Below are positions 13,069 through 25,943 of a stretch of DNA of 64,000 nucleotides, one piece after another. The stretch lies in contig CM031859.1 in the NCBI GenBank assembly GCA_018697195.1, positions 60,136,635 through 60,200,634 of the forward strand. Reading direction: 5' to 3'. The notes beneath the pieces are model-generated. The model was not told the DNA's origin, did no database searches, and was given only the letters and a program-made list of their open reading frames with translations. A program made the translations under genes and the position numbers. This DNA comes from Certhia americana. Lineage: Eukaryota > Chordata > Aves > Passeriformes > Certhiidae. Every line of letters starts with the position of its first letter. Positions within the stretch are counted from its first letter, which is position 1.

Positions 13069-16000
13069 CTGAAAACATATGGAGAGCAGCTTTTAAAAAT
13101 CTCTCAATGAATAAAACTGAAGTGTTTGCTTAGAGAGGTTCCTCTAATGCATTAATCTTTCTTTTCCGATGTTGTTTCTCCTGAACTTGCTCGCATGTGT
13201 TACCTCACCTGCTGTGAAGAAAAAGAGCATCTGCACACCTGATGGCAGTGGTTGTGCAGTAATGAACTGCACAATCCTCCCTCCCTCACTCCCATTTTCA
13301 GATCAGCCTGACCCCTTGCTGCATGCCCAGCCTTTGACAGCTGCAGGGGTCTTGGAACACTTAGTTCCCTCACCTGCTCTGCTTACCTATTAGCAAACTA
13401 AAATAGATGTTACTATAGCTGAATCTAAGCAACCAACTTTGAAAGAAAATTTTAATAATTGTGTTTCAGATTTCAATAATTTGAAGCCCCTCTCCATTTC
13501 AACACTGGGTTTTTAAGTATTTGCAGGTACATCTCCCTTTTTTGAAAGTATAAGAATGAAGAAACAATTACTGCTGAGAGGGTGCCTCTCTCTTCTTGTA
13601 ATGGCCATTTCTTTCAGTAATATCAGGAGGGCTGAGTTGAGTGTCAGGCTTCTTAAAGAAATCATTCTAGCTGCAGGACTCATCTCTTTTCTATGCTGAG
13701 CAAAGCCTGGGCCGGGCAGCAGACTATGTTTTTTCTGGCAATGGGAACATTCAGCTATTTCATATGCCTGTTCCTGGACAATGAATTACTACTGGTATCT
13801 GACAAAAGTATTGTTCTTCTGACTAAGCCCTCTCTGCCAGACATCTCAAATACAAATATTTCTTTTGGAGGTTTTCAGGCCTGCTGCATGCTGGAAAAGA
13901 AACACTTACGATAACCAAAGGCAAAAAAGAAGCAATGCTCAAGAATGCTGAGAGGAAAATCCAGTCACAAGTGAGATCACCTGCTAGTCCAATATATGCA
14001 TAGGCAGTAAGTACACTGTAAATCACTTCAAAAAAATAGTAAATGAATTCCAATATGGGAAACAGTAAGACTCATCTGCAGTTAGAAAGCACAACTGCAG
14101 AGCTGCCTTGCTGAAAGAAACAACACCAAGACAAATGGATCTGTGTCTTGCCAGCAGCCCAAGTACAATGGCCCTGGGTGTCGCTGGCACACCAGTGTAA
14201 TGGGAGGGCCACAGCTGAAGGTTTAACAACCAAAACAAGAGACCAGGACCAAAAGATTACAGACATTATAAAATGTTGCTCCAGACCCAATCTTAAGTCT
14301 TCTGCTTTCTCCTCAAAGGAACTTTTCCAATAATTTTAAAAGCTGTTTTATTTGCCTTTTTGAAAGCACCTCTTTCCTTTCTTCTGAAGCACTCTACTGC
14401 AGATGCATTAAATAGTTTGGCAGGAATGCAGATATCCTCAAAACTGTGGACAGACACTGGCTTGTACAAAGGGCAAATTTTTCCTTCCCTACCATGTTTG
14501 TGGTTTAACTTGGAAAAACTAACTGCAAATCATTTTGTCAGTAGTGAGGTTCTATTTAATGCATCTCCAGAGGCAAATAAAAAAAACTCCAAACCCAAAC
14601 CAACCCCTTCTCACCCCAGAAATCTTCTCATGGCAGATTGTTTTGATTTGCAATCTTACTGCTCAAAAGCCCCTTTTAAGTGTACAGTTTTCAAATAATA
14701 TTTTCCCAGTTCTTGCACGGTGACTGACTGGCATAATTTTACATCTTTGCTGTTTGTGGTGTTCCTGCCACACACTTTGGGTTAAGTTTGTGCAAAGTGT
14801 TTCAAGCTCAGCAAACCAGCAGGTGACTCATGGCATTTTCTTTTATTGCCAGTGCTTGAGCCACAAAGGACTTGGGATCAATATTCCTTATGTACATGAA
14901 GGAAGTGATTGAGAGGACAATAATGCCAGGGTAAACCTTGCAAGATGTTGGGAGAATGACCCAATTGAGTTAGCTCCTTTAGGGTGTGGGGCTGCAAGGA
15001 GCAGAGATTTTGTTATGCATACTTGGAATAGTGCAGGAGTTTTTCCACCATCTACTTATTCATGAACTTGCTAAGAATATGTGATTCTTTACCACACTAT
15101 TATTCTTCATACAGGACTTAGGTCAAGTGAAATTATTACTTGCAGCTGCCTTTTTTAGAAACATCTTTCCTGAATTAACTTAAAGAAGTTAAAAAAATGT
15201 GAATTTGACACCAAACTGAGGACTGAATGCCCATCTTGGACACTATGACCAGTGATTGATGGTCCTAGAGGAAAGTCAAAAAGGCATCATACACCTGAAT
15301 GTAAATATGAGCTAACGGAAAGTAAAACTGCTTTGAGCTTCTAGCATTAGATTCCACCCAGAATTGAAAGACTTGTTTTAGAGAGTTGTGTGTGCCATTA
15401 ACTACCATGAGAATTTATTTCCCTCCAGTTGTGATTTTGCCACAGCAGCTATTATGTTGTTTGATTACATCAGTCAATTTGATAAATGAAATACATCTTT
15501 CATAGATAAAAGGAACCTACTTTTAATCTTGTGTTTGTCTTGCTCTCCCTTTTCCTCTCCTCAGCAATGGGTGGCCGAGGCAAGATAGATGATGTAGAGT
15601 CTGCACAGTTAAGTTTACCCTGCACTAAAGCGATCTTTCATTCCTGATATTTCACTGACAAAAACGTTAATTTTACCTAAGTAAATTTATATGGTGAGAA
15701 AACACCTTATACCTGAAAATACTTAAAGAGTATATTTTCATTTCTCAGTCTAAGCTTACCATTAATGGCATTTGCAGAGAATGACACTTTATTCTAGCTG
15801 CATTTAATGGGTTCATCAGCTAATAAGTGGGTTGTAAACATCTCAGGTAATTGCCAAGAGCTCTTAAATTAGTACTGTAAGTTATAAAAGAGAATACATA
15901 TTCATGGCTCATCAGGCTCTCCAGCAACCATTCTGTTCATCCGTCTGTTTTTAAGGGCAGGCAAGCAAGATGTTTCAGTGGAACTTCTGTCATTTTCCTT

Positions 16001-16097
16001 TGTTTTAGTCAGCTTAAGACATTCTACAATTTCAGAGAAACATACTCGAGTCCTGATGGTGTATTTCACGAGATAATATTCCTAAAACAATACTCAC
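13069..16097 (-). other. AIG1: AIG1 last intron
   Basis: The 3.0-kb intron between the penultimate and terminal exons is bounded by GTGAGT (16097 downward) and TTTTCAG (down to 13069). It contains the candidate cassette exon at 13910-14025 described separately. The remainder is unremarkable AT-rich sequence. A plus-strand acceptor-like tract followed by an ATG occurs at about 15541-15590 and is judged to be chance. Confidence 0.9.
13910..14025 (-). CDS. Possible AIG1 alternative cassette exon (hydrophobic)
   Basis: The 116-bp segment lies between a T-rich acceptor (TATTTTTTTGAAG) and a consensus donor (GTAAGT). Joined to the T left over from the AIG1 penultimate exon it gives 39 open codons beginning LIYSVLTAYAYIGLAGDLTC and ending FLPLVI, with two hydrophobic stretches of membrane-span character. 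It ends in phase 0, so joining it to the AIG1 terminal exon shifts that exon to VLKKEKKSQNWNEQ and a stop instead of the normal tail. The splice sites, phase and hydrophobicity are seen in the sequence; use as an exon is inferred. I do not recognise the peptide. It could be a chance open stretch, since AT-rich DNA often encodes hydrophobic residues. Confidence 0.25.
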
Positions 16098-16261
16098 ATT
16101 TTTGCGTATCCCAGATGTAGTTGTTCAGGACTTCTCCCACCAAGTAGAATACATTAATTATTATGACAGCAGCTGCAAAAAAGATTATTTTGACACCTGG
16201 GCTGAGGTGCTCAAGAAGCGGGTACACCCACACTCCTGTAACGTGGTGAATCCAGCACATC
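16098..16261 (-). CDS. AIG1: AIG1 penultimate coding exon (last membrane segment)
   Basis: This 164-bp exon begins with one base completing the split Trp codon, carries 54 codons and ends with one base (T) of the next codon. The acceptor is TTTGTTTCAG and the donor GTGAGT. Its product begins [20 protein letters not shown] and ends [15 protein letters not shown], equivalent to human AIG1 residues 173-226. The hydrophobic run beginning [18 protein letters not shown] is the last membrane segment. Conserved family features visible are the paired His (HHVTG), WVYP and the [10 protein letters not shown] end. Differences from human are conservative, such as Ile for Val and a run of Ala where human has Gly-Ser-Thr. 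Phase with the exon 9.6 kb upstream and the exon 3.0 kb downstream is exact. Confidence 0.97.
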
Positions 16262-19200
16262 CTGAAACAAAACAAAAATAGTAAGCACTGACTCTTACAG
16301 GCCTGTTTTACAAAAGTACTTTGGCCCGTAGGCTTAGCTACTGTAACCCAAAAAGCAAATATTTGAAAGGCCTGCAAGTTGCAGCTGAACTGGAGCATGT
16401 GGATGACATCCACCCTGAACAGACATCACAAATGATGAAACTATGTCTGATTTCCCACATTCTTACTGCTTTGCTTTCAATTTATTGTGCTCAGTTGGCC
16501 AGTTTTCATTTCTGATGTAGGTAGGTATTTCCTTGCTCACTTATATTTCCGAGGAAACCCCTGTTTTGTGCCAAAGCTGAAAACTGCAGCAACTCTGTTC
16601 CAAGCAGGTTATTTATCCTAAGAGCATTCAGGGCTCTATGGGCTCTCCTACCATCTCCTCTGCTTTCTGCAGTATCCTACTTTCACTTCATACACATTTG
16701 CATTTTTCTTTCAGTCTTCCTCGCTACACATGGTAATCAGTTTTTGGGTTTGCCAGAAGCATATGGTTTAGATTCTCTTTGAGAGAATAATTTCTTCAGC
16801 AACTGTGCTTTAGACTGGTCCTCCTTTTCTTTCAGTTACCAGCTACAATTTGGAATCCAGTAATTTTTCTCTAGGCAAGAGAAATATTTTTTAAAAAAGA
16901 CCAAACAAAAACACACCTCAAAAGCCTGGCCCCGCAGCAAATATACAGTAAAGGAAAAGGACTAATGGTGGTTTGCTGATGACACAGAGAATTTTAGCAT
17001 TCAGCTACAGAGGACATTGTTGGTACAGTAACTCAAGGGACAGACTATCAGCTTTACTCCAGTGCAGCCTGAAGAAGCACTCCAGGTGTGTGGTTTTGCT
17101 GTGTGTGGCTGCAGTGGACACCTGTATCTTCTGATGGGATTGCTTTTGTGATGAGATCTGATGCAGTGAGTGGTGAAGTCAGAGGGAGCAGAGAGAGTCC
17201 ATACATTCCAGTAGGTGGAAGTTAAGAAAAGCAAACACTGGCAAACAACTAAGCAAACATCTCAGAGGCCAACTGGGTAAAGTGCTCAGTGAAGGCAGGT
17301 TGAGGCTTTGCTGGACTCTCTTCAAGAATGTAAATCTTTTCTTTTCTGACCTGGAAATCTGAGAGAAAAGCTCACAGAGAAGCACAGCTAGAGCAGCTGC
17401 ACTGACTGTTATAGATGGGGATTTCCATGTCCACATGATTTGCTTCACTTGCTGATGTTTCTATTTATTTAAGGAAGATTTTTGATCACTAGATCAACAG
17501 TCAAATGCTCCTAAAGGGCAGAGACAGACAAGTCCACACAAAACTGTTACCATAAAATTCTGTAACACAGAGAGTACAGAATCCCTGTTTAACAATCACC
17601 CTAGAAATGTACATGGTTGTCATAGCTTCCCTACTCCTTGGAAAAGCTTTTATTACAGCCAAACCCTTAACAGTTGGACAGTTCACTTGGGAAACTACAT
17701 GTGTCAATAAATTAATCTGCATGACCTAAATGCAATTAAAACCCCTTTCTCCAAATCAGTTCACATATGGGAAATTATCTCTCTACTTTACAGTTGTTTT
17801 CCCCAGTATTCTTCTGTGATATAGAATTAACCTGACAAGATAAAATTATCTGTGAAAAAATGAAGAATTCCTGCATAACCCACGGTAACAGGGGACACCA
17901 TGATCTTTTTGATAAAAGAAAGATGAGACAGTTGGGTAGAAGGTAGTGGGATGTCCCCTACTACCAGGCTGACTTCGTAGGGAAGGTCTATTATTACCTA
18001 ACAATTTTCAGTTTCATTTGCTTTTTTTTTCTAATGACTATTCTGTGAAAAACAAACTCCAAGGAAAAAGACTGAAATAGAGCCAGTCTCTTTTACACTT
18101 ATTTTCTCTGGTGTGATGAAACTTCCCAGGACTATAAAGTACCTTTACAGAGGGACTTTTCAAGGGACTTCTAAATGGCATCTATGCAGCCAACTTCATG
18201 AACCAAGTAGAAGTGGCTTTAACTAGAACATATTCATGCTAGAAAGAGGAAGCATTTTCTAAATCCAGCCAATGAGTCACTGATGAGCTCCTGCATGTCA
18301 GCAATCTCTGGTTAATTCAGGCTTTGAGGACAGCTCAGGTACTCTGCTCCTGCTGCCCTGGACAGGAGCCCAGTCCCTGTGTGGTGATGTTGCTTGTGCC
18401 TTCAGTGTAGCTGTTGTTTGCCTGTCCCTGGGGTGGCCTCGCACTCAGAACTGCTTTGAGCACAAGAGGGACCAAGCACTGCTCTGGAGACAACAGTCAC
18501 CAACCCACCTGATCCTTCTAAAAATGAGCTGCAGCACACTGCTGGCTAGCTGGGGTGGAGTAATATTAGCCTTCTCTCCACTGAGCTGTGACACACTGAC
18601 TGCTCTGGCATTGTCTGTGCTTCAAACCGGAGCAGCAAAGGGACGACTGCTGCCATGGAAACCTCACCTGGTGGCCTCTCTTAGCGGGTTCACTCCTGAT
18701 GGAATACAGGTGGTCTCAAGGCTGCACTATAAAGAGCTGATCAACCATTCACATAAAGCTTCCACACAGGAGTGCTGATTGCCAATGTTAATGAATGCCT
18801 CCAGTGTTGCAATTCCAATAGCCACTTCTCCTATCCAGCCTCATTATTAGTTAAGCACAGGGAAGCATGCATTAAGATTTACTTAGGAGTGCAAATCTTG
18901 ATCAAATTGAAGGTTTTGTTATTTGAATAGGTGTAAAAAATGTGTCATTTAGATAGAAATAAACTGAAGATGAAAAGTTTAAGCTAAAACTGGACTGGCT
19001 ACTTCTGAGGAGATAAAATTAATCTGAACCTCCCTGTGATTTGGAACAGTAGCAGCTGTACATAGACATAACTGCATATTTTTAAAGATGAATGTGTTAC
19101 AGGTCATGGAGTTCATCTAGCCATTTGTTAGAAACCGTAAAAAGAGAAAGAATGGAAATATTCACACATTGTATTCAAATTAAAATGTCTGTTATAAGAA

Positions 19201-22200
19201 AAGTGGCTGTTTTTAGAAATTTTCAACCAGTTGGTGTAGAAATCAGAAAAAGCTATTTGAAAATACACAGTATTGCTTGTTTTTTACAAATCTGTCCAAA
19301 AAAGTGACTTTGTAGCTGGTATTCACTTCTACTGTACAGTAGATGTTGTATATCTCTGCTACCAAAGTAATCAGGAGGAAATGAAAACTATGCAGGGAAC
19401 ATACACTTACATTTAGTCTTTGGTTATGTATCTTTTGTTAATGAGGAAAACTAAGCGCAAAAATTTGTTGGAACCTTGTGGTTTATGTGTACTCTGACAG
19501 TTTAATGGTATAGCTGGAACAACAGCATGTGTAAGACCTTAGTCCTGGCAGAATCAAGCTCAACAAGTGAGTATAATGGCAGATAATAACCATGACACCT
19601 TATGAATCTTTTAATGGGAGATGTTGCAGAAGACGATTGCTCCTTCATGGTTACTGCTCTCAGATGTCACAGCTTGGCAGCACTTTGTGGTCTGAACTCT
19701 CAGAGAGTCTCCACCCATTTCCTGCCCGGCTTGAGTCCTTCACCATAATCTTTAGTCATCAACAACCAGTACTATGCATTCTGGAAAGAGGGGCTGTTAC
19801 ATGATGACCTATGTAACTTCTCAGAGCAGCAAATGAAAGGACACAGAATAATAATGCATGACATAAAATGGGTGAAGAGCTCCCAACTCTCTTCCATGTG
19901 ACAGAATAATCACCTCAACACCACTGTCTTTCTTGAGACAAGAAATTAAAATCTGATATTGGAAATATCTTTCTGAATGATATCTAATTAATCTCTGGAA
20001 TGCTCTACCCTACCTTTCAGTGATATATCACTGAAATATAGATATTGAAAAAAGTTTTGAAGTATTAAAGTTTGGAAGTCTACTTAGTTTACTCCTCTTC
20101 TCTAAGCCCTAACATGCAACTCTAGCCAGTTTCTGAAACTGGGAGATTGTACAATCAATAAGAATGTGCACAATTATGCCTAAGTTTAGAGACTACAAGA
20201 TATATAAACCATAAAGGGATCTAAGCACCTACATTTTGACATAAGTTTTGGCAGAAAACTCCCCTTGAAGGCTGGTTGTTTCATAATGGTCTGCTAAGTT
20301 CTCCTGAAGCATCTGACATTAGCTATACCTGGAGCCTGGGTACATGACAACTCTCATCTATGAACAGCAGTTCCTTTTCTGGTTACTTCTTGCAGCAGCA
20401 AATCCTCTCCCAGATCTTCAGTACTCTTCATATTACCAGTGACTCGCACAAAGGAAGGCTGTATCCTTGGTTCCAGACAAATCGTAGACCAGTTTTCCAG
20501 TGATTACTCAATGGGCATTCTCTACACCTTTATTTCATGATCTTTTCCAGCATCACTCTCTTCCTTTTCTACAAAGAGTCACAACTTTACCCAGGGCTAT
20601 TAAAATCTGGAGTGTCTTCCAAATGAGGTGATGGGCTTACAGCAGCTGAGACATTCAAAACAAACACATCATTTGTGGTTGCAATGTAGGACCAGTCTTG
20701 TGCTTTCAGGGACAGTGCACAAATGACCCACAATAAATTTTTTCTACTTTTGCTTTCTAATAGTGATTGATGTGAGGCACATCTTCATAACTCCCCCCAA
20801 CAACACAGGACACTTTGTTCTGCATCTAATCAGAATTCTTAAGATCTCAGCTATATCAAGATGCTGAGCTTCTTATATTAACAGGCAGCCAGACCTAATA
20901 CACCTACACCAGGAATGTACATAGTTTAGAAATTTTAAAGACTGAAACAGTCATCATCAGGAAATAACAGCAATTATCCCCTGTTGTTCCATATTCTTAA
21001 TGCTGGATTCTTCTCCATTCATCTGAGTGAAGAACAAGACATAGATCACAGGACTGTGCTACTGGTGTGGAGTGGCTTATGCAGACAGAAGTAGACAAGT
21101 CCTGAAAAACTGCAGCTGCAAATAGTGCCACATCCAAAACGTACTCAGCATGACATGGTGCTGGCATCCTCTGGGATGAACAAAGCTTAGGAGAATTTGT
21201 GTTTATGTACAGATAGCTACAACGACAGAAACTTAGCAGATTCACTGCAAAGCGCTGTCATCTCTGGAAGTCATCTATTTTGATAAATAATTTTTCATTT
21301 TAAATATAGCAATGGTTGCTATGCCTTCTTGAGCTATATTTTAAGGAGCTGCACAAGGAAGTGAGAACATATTACCCATGCATGTCATCTGTGATTGTGC
21401 TGTTGCTTTGACTGAAACATTTGAAGATGTGGAGGTGGAGGCAAGCCAGAAAGTAACAGTCCATAATGGCTATGTCAGACCTAACAGGCTGGGGATCCAT
21501 ACAGCCTTCTCTTGCTGAAAGCACTTCTGCCCTCCCACCCTCCTTCTGGGTCAGGTACAGGGGATGCTAATCTTCCCCTGGCCTACTTCTGCTGCTTCTG
21601 TTTCTTCCTACTCTTTCCTGTTCTGGGCAGCTCCAGCTCCATCTCCAACTCTTTTCTCCTCCTCTGCATTGTCTCATCTATCATCCACTTCTACATCAGC
21701 CTTCCACTCTGATTTCAAAGTGTGTTTCTCTCTCCCTGTCCCAGCATTCTCCACTTACTTGCATGATTTCAGCCTTCAAACTGCTGACCTGTGAGCTGCA
21801 TGTTTCCTTATCCACTTCTCTTTTAACCCATGGTTTTAATTAATTTTTTTTCACTTGCCCCCAGGAAATTTTACTTTTTTTTTTCCTCTAACCACTGCTG
21901 CTTCTGATCTCTATTGAACTTTTATCCCCAGTGCTCACTTCCAAAACCATGCATGACGCCCTTCCTACATACAAACCCAGCACAGCCTAGCAAAGCTGTG
22001 TTGTGTCCCTCCTGCTCTACTGATCGATCTCAAAAATCCCTTCTGTTTCTCAATCTTGCCCTACTTTATCAATATGACTGTCAATTCTTAACAAGCTTCA
22101 CACTCTAACCCACCACCCCTCTCTTCTGAATGTCAAGGTTTGTCCTAGCAGTCTGTGCCAACATCTGCTCTTTCTGATCTTCCTCTCCTTCTATGGAGAA

Positions 22201-25200
22201 TTGCTAGTGGAAATCCTACAGCAAGCCTGATAGAATCAATCTCAAATTCATTCCAAATCCTCAGTGTACATTCCTTTCTTAAATTTGCTCAAGAAGAACT
22301 CAGCAAATTACTCCATCTAAATGCTCTCCCTCAGTGAATCTACAGAACTCTCTTAAAGTCACTTCAAGAGAGACTTTATTTTCAAATGAAAGTTTAAAAG
22401 CTCTTTAAATAGATTTATAAAAGAATGAAAGAATGAATCAAGGCCAAGCTTGGCACATGTGGAGGCAGCTCCTAGTGGATTTGAGATAACAATAGGAGAG
22501 CAGATCAAGTCTTTTGCTCCCAAACATGCAGCCCAGCACGACTACAGCAGCGGAGTCAGATTCTTAGGGTCTATTTTTTTGGCATCCTGAAGTGCTCAAA
22601 AGTAGAGGGAAAAAGAAAACCATTTAAAATAAACGTATTTGTCTCAGTTTATTTTAGGGACATATTAGGCTCTGATATTAGTTACCATGAGGTCATTCTT
22701 GTTACAAGGAGCAAACACATTTCTGGCTCTTTTCTGTTCCTTGACAACCAACTCCGTACACTCATTGGCAGAATTTTCTGGTAGTACTGGCAAACGTTCT
22801 GGTTTTCTTAGCACTGTCTAGATTTAACAATTCAATACAAACTGTGACCTTTTCAAGACATGCTAAATAAAGCCAATAGGCTTTTCCCATCTTATCCCAT
22901 GGCCTTGATCCTGAAAGACCATGTATGGTCTGCAACAAGCAATGCAAGTCTGTGAATGCTCTGCCTGGACACAGCTCCTTGTGAGCTCCCTCTCACAGAG
23001 AGTGCATGAGCTAAGTGTGCTTACTCAAAAACTCTTTGACTGAAGAGAAAGAATGCAAAAAAATGTAAAGAAAAACTTTTACTCTTCAAGAAAGGATGTT
23101 TCTTAGAAAACAAGTCTCTGAATCACGCTCAGGAGCTATCAAGTTATTTAGCTATGTTCTTCCAATTTCAGTAATGCTATTCAGAATTGCTTGCCAGTTT
23201 TCTTATTTACCAATTATACATAAAAAAAGCACTTGCTATTCTACCATCTCTTTCATACATGACAGATTCAGTCAAATACAAAATAAAACAAGCTTTCCTC
23301 TACTTGGAGTTGGAAAAAGCATTCACAGAATCAAACCTAAACAACATCCTCCTGTATGCTCCTTTTCAGTAAAAAGTGCAACACAATACATAAAACATAG
23401 GATAGTACAAAAGTTTCAGCTGAGATGGGAAGAGAATTCAAAATTCAAGAACAAAATATAGAGAACATCTGTATAGCAACTGTCTTTACTTTATTCTGAG
23501 AATTGCAGTGAAAACACTTCTGCTGAGGGAAAAATGGAATAGGCAAAAGGACAAATTCTCAAGTGGCAGATTCCTAAATCTACTTAAAAATACATAAACC
23601 ACGAACTAAGCCCCAGCCCGGACCCATGGTCAAACCTAGGTACAAAGGAAGGAAGTTCCACCAGGCTGTACAGAACTAGGTCATTTGCAGGTATAGGCAC
23701 ATTTTAATACACTGTGCTAACCTTGAGGGTTCTGCCAACAAGGAAAACAGATCTGAATTTAGCCATTCCAAGCCCTCTGAGTGATTTAGGTCTCTACTGT
23801 AATGTGGTCACTTGGCAGCAGGAAGACAGTGGATTTCAGTTGTGAAAAGAAGGCACGCCCTAAATGAGATGGATGACGAACTCCTCCCTTTTCATACTTT
23901 CTGGTAGATTTTTCTAACCTGTGAATACAATATATCATATTGATATAATGTGACCAATATTTGGCTTGCAGCCTCAAGCACATCTTGTATAGAATCTTCA
24001 ATAGCACCTGCAGGCTCAAGACATGCAGAACTTGCAAGTGATGGCACAGTGCAACTTTTGTCTGCCTCCACTAACCTGCAAAGGCCTCCTTCCATTCATA
24101 CACCATACACCAGTAGGAGAAATGGGTTGCATGTGCATAATTTAGCGGGATGAACTTTTAAGGTTGTCTCATCTCATTTAAAGAGAAGTCACAACTTGTA
24201 AGGAGGTGAATCACTTGAGAGTACCCTATCTGTTTTGGAAATAATATTTGTGTAGGCAAAACCAATAAACAACAAAAGCAAAGGGAGATGACCACAGTCT
24301 GTGCCTGGTAATTATTTAATGCAGAATCTTCTTCTCCTGCTTTACTTGTCCTACAATTTTCTTTAGCCTTGTAGCTGCAGGATACAGATGCATTATAGTA
24401 GACAGGATCAACCTAGATAAGCACGACACTGATACTGTAACAGATTATTAAAAGATTTTAAGACACATCTGGTTTTATTTCTCTTGTAAAACTGGATTGT
24501 TTCAATTTTAAATTCTTATTAAATCCTATGCATGTGTCTACTTAGATGATTTTGAGAAAACAGGAGTTGCCAGAGGAGCATAGGTAGCCATAGGTAACTC
24601 TGCCACAATCTGTCTCCTGGCCCCATTAGAGGAAGGTCAAGAACTATCACAGTTAAGTATTTCTATATATGGGTTAAAAAAGTAATTACTTTTTCCTGAA
24701 GGAATAATCATGTGCCTTTTTGCATGAGGCTGCCCATATCTTACAATTACAGATATTATTCTTTTTTAAGAGGGTATATATGTTTATAAAAGCAAATGGC
24801 AGAATGTGGCTGTTGCCCTGGGACACAACATCCCACTTCAGCTGGACTAATAGCATTGTATCATCACTGAGTGTGTGTGGATATATATGAATAATGACTT
24901 CTCTTTCACTGGATCAAAGGGATAAATTGCATGGTTGAAGCAGTCTGATAGTACTGCCTCTCGAGACCATGTTACTCTCATGTTAGTTTCATCTCTCTTG
25001 GTTGGTGAAAATTTTGGAAAATACCTTCTTAGCTGAGAGAAGGATGTTGTGAACTGAAAAGAAAGAATATGAAAGGGGGGGCATGAAATGCAGAAAGGAT
25101 AAAGGATAGATGGGATCAAAGGAGCAATATAAATAAAACAAAGGTTTAGTAAAAAATAAATACTAGGGTGACCAAAGTATTTTAACTATATTATATAGTA

Positions 25201-25827
25201 CATATTAATAATACTATATTAACTTGTAAGTATATATAATATCTGTCATGCAAGTCAGGTGCTTGATTAGAAACTGCCCAAAGACTTAATTTAATGTTGT
25301 ATAAGAAAGATTATTTAAATTCTATCTTAATTTCTCACCAACATTTGCGTTTCTTAAAACAAACTTTAGAGTGTTTGGATTACTGACTTATTCTGTAATC
25401 AATTTTACAGAAAGAATTTATGAACTAGTAAAGAAAAAAGACAGTGTTCTATCTTTTCTGTTGCCACTTAAATACTGTTGCAGGAAATCATTTGCCTATT
25501 CTCAATTTTATTTGATAGAACAAAAACCCCAAGCAATAAAACTAAGGTCCAAGAAAAACATTTAGCTTGAAAAAGGCTGAAAAATGTACCCTTGGAAAGA
25601 CCACTGCTTACATGGGATTGTTCAACAAATTCCTGTTGTGTGAGGTTTGGCATATACTTTCTAAAAATATAAGCATCTGGGGAAACCAGACAAAGCCCAG
25701 GTCTTGGACCAAACGAGGCATGCAGCGTGAATCTGTTAGCGATTATATCCATAATGAAATATGTGCCCAAATTTAGCAGTACAAAACCCCCAATACAATG
25801 TGAAAACACAGCATGTACAGCCCTTAC
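16262..25827 (-). other. AIG1: AIG1 intron (9.6 kb)
   Basis: The intron runs between the His-containing exon and the penultimate exon, from donor GTAAGG to acceptor TTTGTTTCAG. I see no other gene, no clear transposon and no long simple repeat in it. The region around 18290-18780 is richer in GC than its surroundings. All open frames here are short and lack recognisable domains. Confidence 0.88.
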
Positions 25828-25943
25828 CATAAAATATAGCCAACAGCGAAGGTGCACACTGCAGCCAGTCCACAGCTCCTGCTGGGATACTGATGATGTG
25901 TTGTTCTCATCTCGATTAATACAAAGGGCAAAACTGTTGTGTG
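25828..25943 (-). CDS. AIG1: AIG1 internal coding exon with catalytic His
   Basis: This 116-bp exon encodes 38 codons plus two bases of a split Trp codon. It starts with [20 protein letters not shown] and ends GYIL(W). The acceptor is a strong T-rich tract ending CCAG, with the first exon base at 25943; the donor is GTAAGG after 25828. It aligns without gaps to human AIG1 residues 134-172 with about 80% or more identity. The first codon, CAC, corresponds to human His134, the histidine required for hydrolysis of FAHFA lipids. Hydrophobic stretches [10 protein letters not shown] and [15 protein letters not shown] form membrane segments separated by a short polar loop ([11 protein letters not shown]). 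A longer open frame overlaps this exon in another phase and is only a shadow. The identification is firm because sequence, both splice sites and phase agree. Confidence 0.95.

Larger units (their letters stand above)
12430..25943 (-). other. AIG1: AIG1 gene, 3' part (last three coding exons, two introns, 3' UTR)
   Basis: This is the 3' part of androgen-induced 1, an integral membrane protein of the FAR-17a/AIG1 family. Together with its paralogue ADTRP it hydrolyses fatty acid esters of hydroxy fatty acids, using a conserved Thr (Thr43 in human) and His (His134). Three minus-strand exons with GT-AG borders and compatible phases (2 bases/1 base, then 1 base/2 bases) join into 105 residues equivalent to human 134-238, with the same C-terminus length. 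ADTRP is excluded because the segment reads HHVTG-WVYP and [10 protein letters not shown], as in AIG1. The coding exons for residues 1-133 were not found between 25944 and 64000; the human gene has very long introns, so they probably lie beyond the window edge. Human AIG1 lies near HIVEP2 on one side and ADAT2/PEX3 on the other; none of those genes was recognised here. Confidence 0.93.

Noticed and set aside
15541..15600. Pyrimidine tract, CAG and ATGGGTGGCCGAGG on the plus strand, resembling an exon start
   Set aside because: The frame closes after about 25 codons without a convincing donor, and it lies on the strand opposite AIG1.
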